Shown here one piece after another: positions 27,985 to 35,812 of a DNA stretch of 42,561 nt. The position numbers and the translations under genes were made by a program. Every line of letters starts with the position of its first letter. Within the stretch, counting starts at the first letter, position 1. The DNA is from Microbacteriaceae bacterium PS02343 (GTDB lineage Bacteria > Actinomycetota > Actinomycetes > Actinomycetales > Microbacteriaceae), in contig JASCOA010000016.1 in NCBI GenBank assembly GCA_029959365.1, forward strand, positions 1 through 42,561, given 5' to 3'. The notes beneath the pieces were generated by a model that worked only from the letters and a program-made list of their open reading frames with translations, was not told where the DNA came from and made no database searches.

Positions 27985-28482
27985 ATGAGCACCGATGCCT
28001 CGACCGCCCCTCCCGCCCGCGACGATCCCGGATCGTCGTCGTCGGATCTGCTCGCTGCGATCTACGAGATGCAGGACGCCGAGGCGCTGTTCCGCGCCCG
28101 CCTCCGCAAGAAGCTCTCGATCGGCTCGAGCGAGCTGGGCACCGTGCAGTACCTCTCGCGCCTCGAGACCCGGGGCATCGAGGCGCGACCCATGGACGTC
28201 GCCGCGAACCTCGGCGTGACGGCCAGCGCGGCCTCGATCATCATCAACCGCCTGGTGGCCCGCGGCTACGTCACCCGCCGGCACCACCCCACGGACGGTC
28301 GCGGCCAGCACCTCCATCTGACCGCTGCGGCGCACGAGGCGGTCGACGCCGCGAGCGGGCTGGGCCGGCTCAGCGCGCTCGCCCGCGCCACGCACCTCTC
28401 CGACCGCGAATCCCGCCGGATCACGGTGCTCCTCGCCTCCGTCACGACCGGTTTCACGGACGGCGCGAGCTCAGCGAACTGA
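27985..28482 (+). CDS. MarR-family transcriptional regulator
   Basis: A 165-aa winged-helix regulator. The core helix-turn-helix is MDVAANLGVTASAASIIINRLVARGYV near residues 70-98, followed by the wing RRHHPTDGRGQHLHLTAAA, the DxRGxxLxLT pattern of the MarR family. The N-terminal 20 residues are disordered (Ser/Pro/Asp). MarR proteins bind palindromes as dimers and often respond to small aromatic or lipophilic compounds. ATG 27985 is preferred over a GTG 12 nt earlier because AAAGG precedes it at 5 nt. Its target may be the following membrane protein or its own gene; a link to the NRPS cluster is possible but not shown. Confidence 0.9.
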   Translation: MSTDASTAPPARDDPGSSSSDLLAAIYEMQDAEALFRARLRKKLSIGSSELGTVQYLSRLETRGIEARPMDVAANLGVTASAASIIINRLVARGYVTRRHHPTDGRGQHLHLTAAAHEAVDAASGLGRLSALARATHLSDRESRRITVLLASVTTGFTDGASSAN

Positions 28483-28501
28483 AGGCCCCTCCGCACCCGC
28501 G

Positions 28502-28507
28502 TACGCT
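28502..28507 (+). promoter_or_regulatory. -10 box of a probable leaderless promoter
   Basis: TACGCT ends 7 nt before the GTG at 28515, in the 32-nt gap after the MarR gene, and no ribosome site precedes the GTG. This pattern repeats at 470 and other starts in the window. Confidence 0.4.
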
Positions 28508-28514
28508 CGGGACG

Positions 28515-28964
28515 GTGACCCCGACACCGCAAGAGGCCCGATCGACTCCGCGTGGACCGATGGCCGCGCCCGCCGTGGCGTCACTGATCGCGCTCGCGAT
28601 CCACGTCGCCATCTCCTGGCCTCGGGGCCTGCTCGCAGCGCCGTACGGAGTGGTCGCCGTCGCGATCGCGTGGCCGTCGGCCCGCGTCCTGTGGGCGTTC
28701 CTGACGACTCGCGGCGGAGCACGCGCATCCGCGACATCCCTGCTGCTCGCCCACTTCGGCGCGCTGCTCGTGGCGGCGGTCCTCGCGCCGGTCGTCGTGA
28801 ACAGCGGCTTCGCGGTGCACCGCCTGATCACCGAGGGCACGACCGGCAGCTGGGCGCCGTGGGGCGGGTTCGCGGGCGTGATCCCGGTGGTCTTCGCCTA
28901 CGCGCTCGTGAGCCTCTCGACGGCAGCGAACCTGCGCCGGCGAGCGGCCGATCCGACCGCCTGA
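28515..28964 (+). CDS. Small integral membrane protein, 149 aa
   Basis: Unknown family. Four hydrophobic segments can be seen: about residues 19-35 (APAVASLIALAIHVAISW), 42-62 (APYGVVAVAIAWPSARVLW), 76-96 (LLLAHFGALLVAAVLAPVVV) and 118-138 (FAGVIPVVFAYALVSLS). A short basic tail ends the protein. The arrangement of four helices and no large loops is like small stress or phage-shock-type membrane proteins, but I cannot assign one. GTG 28515 fits a leaderless start. A perfect hairpin follows the stop. Confidence 0.65.
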   Translation: MTPTPQEARSTPRGPMAAPAVASLIALAIHVAISWPRGLLAAPYGVVAVAIAWPSARVLWAFLTTRGGARASATSLLLAHFGALLVAAVLAPVVVNSGFAVHRLITEGTTGSWAPWGGFAGVIPVVFAYALVSLSTAANLRRRAADPTA

Positions 28965-28969
28965 CCGCT

Positions 28970-28988
28970 CCGGCGGCAGGGCCGCCGG
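28970..28988. terminator. Perfect hairpin terminator between convergent genes
   Basis: CCGGCGGC-AGG-GCCGCCGG, an 8-bp stem with a 3-nt loop, lies 5 nt after the stop of the membrane-protein gene and 31 nt before the convergent gene's end at 29020. It can serve both directions. Confidence 0.7.
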
Positions 28989-29019
28989 TGACTCGGCGCC
29001 GTGCCGCCCGCGACGGCCC

Positions 29020-30093
29020 TCAGCGCGCGGCGCCCGCGAGGCTGCCGACCGACTGCGCACCGGGCTCGAAGACCAGGCAGCTCACGAGACGGTCGCCGTT
29101 GCTCTGCCACGACTGCTCGGTCGGCGCGAAGTAGGAGACGTCGAGCAGCGATTCCTCGTAGGTCAGGCCGACGAAGCCCTCGAACGCCGCGAAGCAGGCC
29201 TCGTCCGCGAGAGCGGTGACCTCGTCGCCACCGGGGAAGGCCTCGCCGGGGATCGTGAGCTCGCTGTAGACCTCGTAGTCATGCGGCAGCGAGCAGTCGA
29301 TCGCCTCCACCGAGCTGACCTCGCCTGAGCCGAAGTCGTTGATGCAGTCGCCGACCTGCACCGAGAAGACGTCGACTTCGCTGGAGCCCGCCTGCGGGGA
29401 CGAGTCGGTGCGCTCCGTCTGCGAGGAGGCCGCCAGGCCGAAGACGGCCAGCAGGGCGATCGTGCCGATCAGCAGCAGGATCAGCACCGAGCCGATGCTG
29501 ATGCCCGCGATGGCGAGGCCGCGGCCCTTCTCACCCGTGCGCTTCACCTGCGCGAGCGCGACGGCGCCCGCGATGATGCCGCCGATCGGGAAGAGGAAGC
29601 CGAGCACGATCGCGACGATCGCCACGACGTTCGTGCGGCCGGCGTAGGCGACGGGCGGCGGGACGACGGGGCCGGCCGGTGCGGGAGGGGGCCAGCCGGC
29701 GGCGCCGGGCGTGCCGGCCATCGCGACGGAGCCCTCGAGCACGCCCTGCTGAGCGAGACGGGTGCCCGCCTGGTGCATGGCGTTCTGGATCACGTCGTTC
29801 GTCCTGGCGGCGCCGATCGCCCCGCCCTTGAGGAAGCCGCCCGCCGCGGACCTGCGCACCTGCGCCACGGTGACGCCGACGTGCTCGGTCACGTCGATGG
29901 CGAACTCGACGTGCATGTCCTGCCCTGCGAAGGCGCCCGCCACGAGCGTCGTGCCGAGGTTGCCCCGCGAGACCAGCAGCCCGCCGGAGGCGGATCCGGA
30001 GACCGAGAAGCCCTGCTCCTGCAGCGCGGCGGCGACGTGCGCCTTCGCCTGCTCAGCGGGAACCGAGAGCCGCAGTTCCATCGGTGACGCCAT
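29020..30093 (-). CDS. DUF4190 / Septum_form membrane protein
   Basis: A 357-aa protein. The N-terminal ~115 residues look like a small soluble sensor-type domain (LSVPAEQAKAHVAAALQEQG). A proline-rich linker (WPPPAPAGPVVPPP) leads to two membrane segments near 155-180 and 200-225, the DUF4190 hairpin, with the interface motif VALAQVKRTGEKGRGLAIAGISIG. The extracellular C-terminus, from about 240, is a Septum_form domain: FSVQVGDCIND, then IDCSLPHDYEVY, ACFAAFEGFVG and SWQSNGDRLVSCLVF, with four conserved Cys. The name comes from a proposed role in septum formation, poorly proven. ATG 30093 has AAAGGG upstream. The gene stands alone between two hairpin-flanked neighbours. Confidence 0.85.
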   Translation of the reverse strand: MASPMELRLSVPAEQAKAHVAAALQEQGFSVSGSASGGLLVSRGNLGTTLVAGAFAGQDMHVEFAIDVTEHVGVTVAQVRRSAAGGFLKGGAIGAARTNDVIQNAMHQAGTRLAQQGVLEGSVAMAGTPGAAGWPPPAPAGPVVPPPVAYAGRTNVVAIVAIVLGFLFPIGGIIAGAVALAQVKRTGEKGRGLAIAGISIGSVLILLLIGTIALLAVFGLAASSQTERTDSSPQAGSSEVDVFSVQVGDCINDFGSGEVSSVEAIDCSLPHDYEVYSELTIPGEAFPGGDEVTALADEACFAAFEGFVGLTYEESLLDVSYFAPTEQSWQSNGDRLVSCLVFEPGAQSVGSLAGAAR

Positions 30094-30166
30094 CGCCCAA
30101 CCCTTTCGACCGACCAGTGATGGCTCAGAGTACCGATCGCGAGCGCCGTCTCGGCACCGGTCTGCA

Positions 30167-30736
30167 CTAGAGGGCGGATGGACCGTGCCCGGCCATCCCC
30201 TCCGCCAGCTCCATGCAGCGCAGCCGGGCCGGCGAGAGGTCGTACGGCATCATCCGCACCGCGGCGGCGGCGCTGATCCCGCCGGATCGCGCATCGGTAC
30301 CGTCGTCAGCGGGGTGCATGGCGTCCCAGGCGTCGAAGAGCGCCTCGTCCTCCTGCCCGAGGCCGGACTCCTCGATGACGGAGTGCAGCCGCGACTCGAG
30401 TGCGTGCCGCTCGGCCGCGCCGAGCGGGCCGAAGATCCGCTCGGCGACCAGCAGGGCGTCCAGGTCCTCCTGTCGCAGGGCGCCCTCCGGAAGTCCCGCG
30501 AAGCGGTCGGTGACGAACTCGCAGAGCAGGCCCGCCCGGCTGCCCCGCTCGCGCATCCGCTGCACGGCAGCCCGTCGTCGCCGCAGCTCCGCCTCCTGCG
30601 CGACGAGCGTCTGCTCGAACCGCTCCAGGACGCCTGCGATGTCGCTGGCGGGCTCGTCGCCGGCAGGAGCCGTGCCGGCGAACGCCGCCGCGTCGCCGAT
30701 CCTGACCTGGCGCGGCGGGATGAAGGACGGGAGCAT
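30167..30736 (-). CDS. MerR-like protein lacking its DNA-binding domain
   Basis: A 189-aa protein. Residues 11-21 (VRIGDAAAFAG) match the first strand and helix of MerR regulators, but the helix-turn-helix and wing that should follow are missing, and the sequence continues at once with SDIAGVLERFEQTLVAQEAELRRRR, the coiled-coil dimerisation helix. The rest is the family's effector-side domain (LCEFVTDRFAGLPEGALRQEDLDALL; then ALFDAWDAMHP; then MPYDLSPARLRCMELAEG). The block between AERIFGPLG and ESRLHSVIEE also looks shorter than in relatives I remember. AGGAGG sits 8 nt before the ATG, so it is translated. It could be a dimer-forming antagonist of a full-length MerR or a decaying gene kept in frame. 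Confidence 0.6.
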   Translation of the reverse strand: MLPSFIPPRQVRIGDAAAFAGTAPAGDEPASDIAGVLERFEQTLVAQEAELRRRRAAVQRMRERGSRAGLLCEFVTDRFAGLPEGALRQEDLDALLVAERIFGPLGAAERHALESRLHSVIEESGLGQEDEALFDAWDAMHPADDGTDARSGGISAAAAVRMMPYDLSPARLRCMELAEGMAGHGPSAL

Positions 30737-30811
30737 GGGCGGGCCCTCCTGAGCGGATGCGGTACGGAGTCCAGCCGATCACATGACGTCGCGTCACCTG
30801 CACGCCCAGTG

Positions 30812-31504
30812 CTACGCGCGCACCAGCCCGCTCTCGTACGCGATGACCACGAGCTGCGCCCGATCGCGCGCGCCAAGCTTCGTGAGCACGCGGCTGGCGT
30901 GGGTCTTGGCGGTGTGCGGTGAGATGACGAGCTCGCGGGCGATGTCGCCGTTGCTGAGCCCGCGGGCGATCAGGCGCAGCACCTCGCGCTCGCGCTCGGT
31001 GAGCAGCTCGAGGGCGTCGGCCGCGGGCGAGGCGCGCGGGGCGGAGGTCGGTGCGGGTGCGTCGAGGTAGCGGTCGATGAGGGTCCTCGTCGCACGCGGC
31101 GACAGCAGCGAGTCGCCGGCCTGCACGACCCGGATGGCGTTCATCAGCTCGGCGGGGTCGGCGCCCTTGCCGATGAAGCCGCTCGCGCCGGCCCGCAGCG
31201 CGCTCAGCAGGTAGGCGTCCTCGTCGAAGGTCGTGACGATCACGATGCGGGTCTCGGTCAGCGAGGGCTCCGCGCAGATGGCGGCGGTCGCGTCGATGCC
31301 GTCCATGACGGGCATGCGGATGTCCATGAGCACGATGTCCGGCCGGTGCTGCAGCGCCAAGCGGTGCGCCTCGCGACCGTCGGACGCCTGATCGACGACG
31401 GTGAGACCGGGCTCGTGCGACACCAGGTCGGCCAGCGCGCTGCGGATGAGCGCCTGATCGTCGGCGAGCAGCACTCGGATGGGCGCGGCGGCGGGGGAGT
31501 TCAC
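30812..31504 (-). CDS. NarL/FixJ-family response regulator
   Basis: A 230-aa regulator. The receiver domain has acidic pocket residues D15 and D16, phospho-acceptor D61 in DIVLMDIRMP, and the conserved T/K pair (IVTTFDEDAYLL, IGKGAD). The C-terminal LuxR-type HTH is LTEREREVLRLIARGLSNGDIARELVISPHTAKTHASRVLTKLGARDR. ATG 31504 overlaps the histidine kinase stop by 4 nt, so the two are coupled. Expected target: the divergent MMPL transporter and its own operon, through the palindrome at 32812-32831. Family members control antibiotic, envelope and cell-surface stress responses. Confidence 0.95.
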   Translation of the reverse strand: MNSPAAAPIRVLLADDQALIRSALADLVSHEPGLTVVDQASDGREAHRLALQHRPDIVLMDIRMPVMDGIDATAAICAEPSLTETRIVIVTTFDEDAYLLSALRAGASGFIGKGADPAELMNAIRVVQAGDSLLSPRATRTLIDRYLDAPAPTSAPRASPAADALELLTEREREVLRLIARGLSNGDIARELVISPHTAKTHASRVLTKLGARDRAQLVVIAYESGLVRA

Positions 31505-32745
31505 GATGCGGCCTCCTCGACGGCGTGATCACGGGCGTCCGCGGCAGCGGAGCCGAGGGGCAGCCGCACGAGCAGGCGGAAGCGCCCGGCCTCGATGCCG
31601 GCCGCCTCGACGGCGCCGCCGGCTGCGGCGACCCGCTCGCCCAGCCCGATCAGTCCGTGGCCGGAGCCGAGCACGGCGTCGGCTCGGCGGCTCGGCGCGG
31701 GGTTGCTCAGCTCGACGGTCAGCGCGTCGCCGTCGCTGACCAGTCGCAGCGAGGCCTCGTGGCCGTCGCCGTGCTTGTGGGCGTTCGCGAGCCCCTCCTG
31801 CACCACGCGGTAGGCCACCATCGACACCGTCTCCGGCAGGACCTCGTCGAAGGGTTCTGCGCGAACCCTCAGACCGGTCGCGGCGAAGCCGGCGAGCAGC
31901 TCGCCGAGGTCGTCGAGCGTGCCCACCGGGCGCCGGGACGGCGGCTCGGCGCCCTCGCCCTCGGGCCCGCGCAGCACCGAGAGGATGCCGCCCATCTCCT
32001 CGAGCACGGTCCTCGCGGCCTGGCGGATCGTGGCCAGCGAGCGCTCCGCATCCGCCGGCCGGTCCTCGAGCGCGCGGGAGGCGGCGCCGGAGTGGAGGTT
32101 GATGACGGCGACCTGATGCGCGAGGGCGTCGTGCAGGTCGCGGGCGATGCGCAGCCGCTCCTCGACCACGCGCTGGCGCGCCTGCGCCTCGCGGCCCGCC
32201 TCCATCCGCTCGAGGTGATCGTGCACGGCCTCGAAGTAGACGGTGCGCACCCGCGCACCGTCGGCGGCGGCGGTCGCCAGGCCGACGAACAGCAGCGCCG
32301 GCAGCACCAGCGCCCACTGCCCCTGGACGGCGCCGACGACGATCACGACGATGGCGCCGGCGAGGGCCGTGCCGATGGCGAGGCCGCGCGGCGGCAGGCG
32401 CTTCGTGAACGTGTAGAGCGCGATGGCGAGCAGCACCGCGGCGGGGGCCACCGGCGCACCGACGGCGAAGAGCGCGATGCTGAGGACAGCGCCCGAGGCG
32501 CCGACCGCTCGCGGCCACGGCAGTCGCAGCAGCGGCACCAGCGCGGCGGCCGCGATCGCGGTCCAGCCGAGCGCGCTGTCGCGCAGGTCGACCCCGGAGC
32601 CGGGGTCGGCGAAGAAGCTCGCGAGGATGACGACGGCACCGAGCACGGCCGAGACCGGCCGCGTCCAGGCGCGCTCCGGGGCGATGCCCTGCGGACCGGG
32701 GCCGCCGGCAGCGTCGTCGTCGTGCCATCCCGTCCCCGTGCGCAC
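31501..32745 (-). CDS. NarL-type sensor histidine kinase
   Basis: A 414-aa membrane kinase. The N-terminal half carries several membrane segments in the typical four-to-six-helix sensor arrangement (near residues 32-50, 62-80, 85-120, 125-160). Then comes the HisKA_3 dimerisation domain with RIARDLHDALAHQVAVINLH (phosphorylated His about 204), and a HATPase_c domain (YRVVQEGLANAHKHG; G-rich ATP lid GSGHGLIGLGERV). The sensor has no large extracellular domain, so it probably senses something within the membrane. GTG 32745 is chosen because AGGAGG precedes it by 5 nt, although an in-frame GTG exists at 32763. Divergent from the MMPL gene. Confidence 0.92.
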   Translation of the reverse strand: MRTGTGWHDDDAAGGPGPQGIAPERAWTRPVSAVLGAVVILASFFADPGSGVDLRDSALGWTAIAAAALVPLLRLPWPRAVGASGAVLSIALFAVGAPVAPAAVLLAIALYTFTKRLPPRGLAIGTALAGAIVVIVVGAVQGQWALVLPALLFVGLATAAADGARVRTVYFEAVHDHLERMEAGREAQARQRVVEERLRIARDLHDALAHQVAVINLHSGAASRALEDRPADAERSLATIRQAARTVLEEMGGILSVLRGPEGEGAEPPSRRPVGTLDDLGELLAGFAATGLRVRAEPFDEVLPETVSMVAYRVVQEGLANAHKHGDGHEASLRLVSDGDALTVELSNPAPSRRADAVLGSGHGLIGLGERVAAAGGAVEAAGIEAGRFRLLVRLPLGSAAADARDHAVEEAAS

Positions 32746-32811
32746 GTGCGCCTCCTCATCCACGGGGCTTCGTCGTGCCCCGCGGCGAGTCTGCCATCCC
32801 GAGGCAGGGCC

Positions 32812-32831
32812 TACTCCGGCGGGAGTACTCC
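32812..32831. promoter_or_regulatory. Overlapping palindromes between the kinase and MMPL genes
   Basis: TACTCC-GGCG-GGAGTA is a perfect dyad, and GGAGTACTCC, sharing its right arm, is a second perfect palindrome. Together they give a tandem operator 67-86 nt upstream of the kinase start, in the 269-nt gap 32746-33014 between the divergent kinase and transporter genes. The likeliest binder is the NarL-type regulator of this locus. I saw no other copies in the window. Confidence 0.55.
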
Positions 32832-33014
32832 CCGGGTGCCACTCGCCCCGCGGTGGCGGGCATCGGAAGGGCCGGGTGCCACGGGGGACCGTGCAAGACG
32901 GTCCCGCGAGGCGACGCCCGCGGCCGCGGCGCTCACGAGACTCGGTGCTCCCGGCGCACCCGCGCCGTCCGCACCCGCACGCTCTCGAGCGCGCAGCACC
33001 CCTCGGAGGTACGC

Positions 33015-35249
33015 ATGTCCTGGCAGTTGTTCCGGCTCGGCCGGTGGTCGTTCCAGCACAGGAAGACGGTGCTCATCGGCTGGGTGCTGCTCCTCGCGGC
33101 ACTCGTCGCCGGCGCGGGCGCCTTCGCCGGCGCCACGAAGGACAGCTTCGAGCTCGACGGCGTCGAGTCGATGGAGGCCTTCGACCTCATCGAGGAGCGC
33201 CTGCCGGAGAGCGCGGCGGGAGGCGCATCCGCTCGCATCGTCTTCGAGGCGCCGGACGGCGAGAGCATCCTCGACGGCGAGCACGCAGCCGCCGTCGCCA
33301 CGGCGCTCGGCGAGCTGGAGCGGGCCGACATCGTCTCGGTCACCGACCCGTTCACGACCGGCGCAGTCTCCGACGACGGTCGCGTCGCCTACGCGTCCGT
33401 CTCGTTCGCCGAGCCGGCCATCGACCTCGCCGAGGCCGACCAGGATCGGCTGGCGGCGGTGCAGGAGTCGGCCGAGGACGCGGGTCTGCGCGCCGTGATC
33501 GGCGGCGACGCACTGCCGGTGGAGGCGCATCCGCCCATCGGCGAGCTCATCGGCATCGCGGTGGCCCTCGTCGTGCTCGCGATCACCTTCGGCTCGCTCG
33601 TCGCCGCGGGCATGCCCGTGCTCACCGCGCTCATCGGCGTCGCCTTCGGCATCAGCGGGCTCACCCTGGCCACCGGCTTCGTCGAGCTCAGCTCGGCCAC
33701 CCCGGTGCTCGGCCTCATGCTCGGCCTGGCGGTGGGCATCGACTACGCCCTCTTCATCATGTCCCGGTACCAGCACGAGGTGCGGCAGGGGCGTCCGCTC
33801 GACGAGGCGGCCGGCCGAGCGGTCGGCACCGCCGGCACCGCAGTGGTCTTCGCCGGGCTCACCGTCATCATCGCGCTCTGCGCACTCGCCGTCTGCGGCG
33901 TCTCCTTCCTCACCCAGATGGGCATCGGCGGCGCGGTCATGGTCGCCGTCGCGGTGCTCGTCGCGCTCACCCTGCTGCCCGCGCTGCTCGGACTGCTGGG
34001 GCGCAGAGCATTCGCCGTGCGGTTGCCGTTCAACCAGCAGCGCGCAGAGCGCAGCAACGGCCAGCGCTGGATCGAGACCGTCGCGCGGTTCAAGTGGCCC
34101 GCGCTGCTCGGCGGTGTCGCGGTCGCCGCGGTGGTCAGCATCCCGGTCGCCTCCATGCAGCTCGCCATGCCCGACGACGGCATCAAGCCCGCCGACTCCG
34201 ACGGCCGCATCGCCTACGACCTGCTGGCCGAGAGCTTCGGCGAGGGCTTCAACGGACCGCTCGTCATCGTCGTCGACACCGAGGGCTCGAGCGACGCGCC
34301 CGCCGCCGTGCGCCAGGTCGGCGATCGGCTGCAGCGGATGCAGGCCGACGGCGACCGCATCGCCTCCCTGACCGCGCCCGTCTCGGACGACCCGGCGATC
34401 CAGGCGGTGCTCGATCAGCAGCTGGAGCAGACCGGCCTGGCCACGTTCCAGGTCGTGCCGACGGGTGGCCCCTCCGACCGGAGCACGACCGAGCTGGTCG
34501 CCGACCTGCGCGAGCAGCTCGCGGACCTGCCGGACGATGCCGGCGCCCGCGCGCTCGTCTCCGGCCAGACCGCGCTCGGCATCGACATCGCCGACGAGCT
34601 CATCTCCGTGTTCCCGCTCTACCTCGCCGTGGTCGTCGGCCTGGCACTCGTGCTGCTGGTCATGGTGTTCCGCTCGCTGCTGGTACCCATCAAGGCGGCC
34701 CTCGGGTTCCTGCTCTCGGTCGGCGTCTCGCTCGGCGCGACCGTCGCGGTCTTCCAGTGGGGCTGGTTCGGCGAGGTGATCGGGCTCGATGCGACGAGCC
34801 CCGTGCTGTTCCTGCTGCCGACCCTGCTCACCGGCATCCTCTTCGGGCTCGCCATGGACTACGAGGTCTTCCTCGTCACGCGGATGCGCGAGGCCTACGT
34901 GCACGGCCGCCCGGCACGGCAGGCGGTCGTCGAGGGCTTCGCCCATAGCGCCCGTGTCGTCACCGCCGCAGCCGTGATCATGATCGCCGTGTTCGCGGGC
35001 TTCGCCCTCAGCGACGACGCGATCGCGAAGTCGATCGGCTTCGCGCTCGCAGTGGGCATCCTCGCCGACGCGTTCCTGGTGCGCATGCTCATCATGCCCG
35101 CGGTCATGCTCATCGTCGGCGACCGCATCTGGTGGCTGCCGCGCTGGCTCGACCGCATCCTGCCGAACCTCGACATCGAGGGCGAGGGCCTCACCCGCCG
35201 CCTCGACGCCGCAGCGCCGGTCGTGCCGGAGCCGGTAACGGCTCACTGA
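33015..35249 (+). CDS. MMPL/RND-type membrane transporter
   Basis: A 744-aa membrane protein of the MMPL superfamily, with twelve expected membrane segments in two repeats. Each repeat has one helix (near 21-42 and near 360-380), a large extracytoplasmic loop (about 45-180 and 385-530) and five further helices. Motifs such as GLAVGIDYALFIMSRYQHE near 240-260 and GLAMDYEVFLVTRMREAY near 610-630 carry the Asp-Tyr of the proton relay. MMPL proteins export lipids, glycolipids or hydrophobic compounds; substrate here is unknown. ATG 33015 has GGAGGT four nt upstream. The divergent two-component system probably controls it. The stop codon lies inside the left arm of a long hairpin. Confidence 0.95.
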   Translation: MSWQLFRLGRWSFQHRKTVLIGWVLLLAALVAGAGAFAGATKDSFELDGVESMEAFDLIEERLPESAAGGASARIVFEAPDGESILDGEHAAAVATALGELERADIVSVTDPFTTGAVSDDGRVAYASVSFAEPAIDLAEADQDRLAAVQESAEDAGLRAVIGGDALPVEAHPPIGELIGIAVALVVLAITFGSLVAAGMPVLTALIGVAFGISGLTLATGFVELSSATPVLGLMLGLAVGIDYALFIMSRYQHEVRQGRPLDEAAGRAVGTAGTAVVFAGLTVIIALCALAVCGVSFLTQMGIGGAVMVAVAVLVALTLLPALLGLLGRRAFAVRLPFNQQRAERSNGQRWIETVARFKWPALLGGVAVAAVVSIPVASMQLAMPDDGIKPADSDGRIAYDLLAESFGEGFNGPLVIVVDTEGSSDAPAAVRQVGDRLQRMQADGDRIASLTAPVSDDPAIQAVLDQQLEQTGLATFQVVPTGGPSDRSTTELVADLREQLADLPDDAGARALVSGQTALGIDIADELISVFPLYLAVVVGLALVLLVMVFRSLLVPIKAALGFLLSVGVSLGATVAVFQWGWFGEVIGLDATSPVLFLLPTLLTGILFGLAMDYEVFLVTRMREAYVHGRPARQAVVEGFAHSARVVTAAAVIMIAVFAGFALSDDAIAKSIGFALAVGILADAFLVRMLIMPAVMLIVGDRIWWLPRWLDRILPNLDIEGEGLTRRLDAAAPVVPEPVTAH

Positions 35250-35304
35250 TGCGGACCAGGGCCCCTCTCGCGAGACCTCGTGGGAGGGGTCCTAGTCCGC
35301 ATCA
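35247..35304. terminator. Long bidirectional hairpin containing both stop codons
   Basis: TGATGCGGAC followed by AGGG-CCCCTC (35247-35267) pairs with GAGGGG-TCC then GTCCGCATCA (35284-35304), giving a stem of about 21 bp with one mismatch and one G-U pair and a 16-nt loop. The TGA of the MMPL gene and the TGA of the convergent gene are the outermost bases of the two arms. Confidence 0.85.
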
Positions 35305-35532
35305 GGCTGCGGAGGCCGCCGCGCTCCGGGCTTCCTCGCGGATCCTGCGGGTGGCCGCGAGTAGCTCGTGGTCGTTCAGCCGCAGCGCCTGGTGCTCGGT
35401 GCGCACGTCGAGGAAGTCGAGGCGCAGCCGCGCCGAGCGCCGCGGGCTGCGCCGCTCGAGCTCGTTGAGGGCGTCGCGGGTCGACTGCAGCTCGGCGGCG
35501 ATGTCGTCGCCCGTGGTCGCGGGGTTGGTCAT
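35302..35532 (-). CDS. Small hypothetical helical protein, 76 aa
   Basis: Unknown family. The protein is charged and probably helical (AELQSTRDALNELERR, then LRLNDHELLAATRRIREEAR), with an alanine-rich end. No signal peptide or membrane segment. ATG 35532 is supported by GAGAGGAA 5 nt upstream; the open frame continues further back, but without a good start. The stop is inside the shared terminator hairpin with the MMPL gene, which supports it being a real gene. The upstream gap 35533-35812 (280 nt) holds no gene that I can support. Confidence 0.65.
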   Translation of the reverse strand: MTNPATTGDDIAAELQSTRDALNELERRSPRRSARLRLDFLDVRTEHQALRLNDHELLAATRRIREEARSAAASAA

Positions 35533-35812
35533 CTCGGTTCCTCTCGGGGTCGGCGCGGTCGCGGTGATCCGGGGGCTGTGCTCCCGGCTGCGGGGCGCCG
35601 GCGGGGACCGCGCCGGATGGACAGGCTGCGGCACCGCCGTCATCTCCTGCGAGCGACGCGGCTCCGACCACGGTATCGACGAACCGCTCCCTCGGCGCGG
35701 GCCGATAGCCGGATCGCGAACGTGCGGCGCCGTGCTGCTCGTCGACCGCATCGTGCAGGGCGCGCGGGAGACCTGGCTCGACCGCCGCCGCGAGGGCGAC
35801 CAGGGCTGAGGC
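35533..35812. other. Intergenic region without a supported gene
   Basis: The 280 nt between the 76-aa gene and the LysR gene contain a short plus-strand frame (GTG 35732 to TGA 35809, 25 codons: VLLVDRIVQG and onward) with no ribosome site. I see no RNA gene or strong hairpin. Confidence 0.4.

Noticed and set aside
30784-30796. TGACG-TCG-CGTCA dyad after the NarL regulator stop
   Set aside because: Short arms; position after a stop and 48 nt before the headless MerR start fits neither a clear terminator nor a clear operator.
35732-35809. A 25-codon frame, GTG 35732 to TGA 35809
   Set aside because: No ribosome site, no neighbour overlap and no recognised family.
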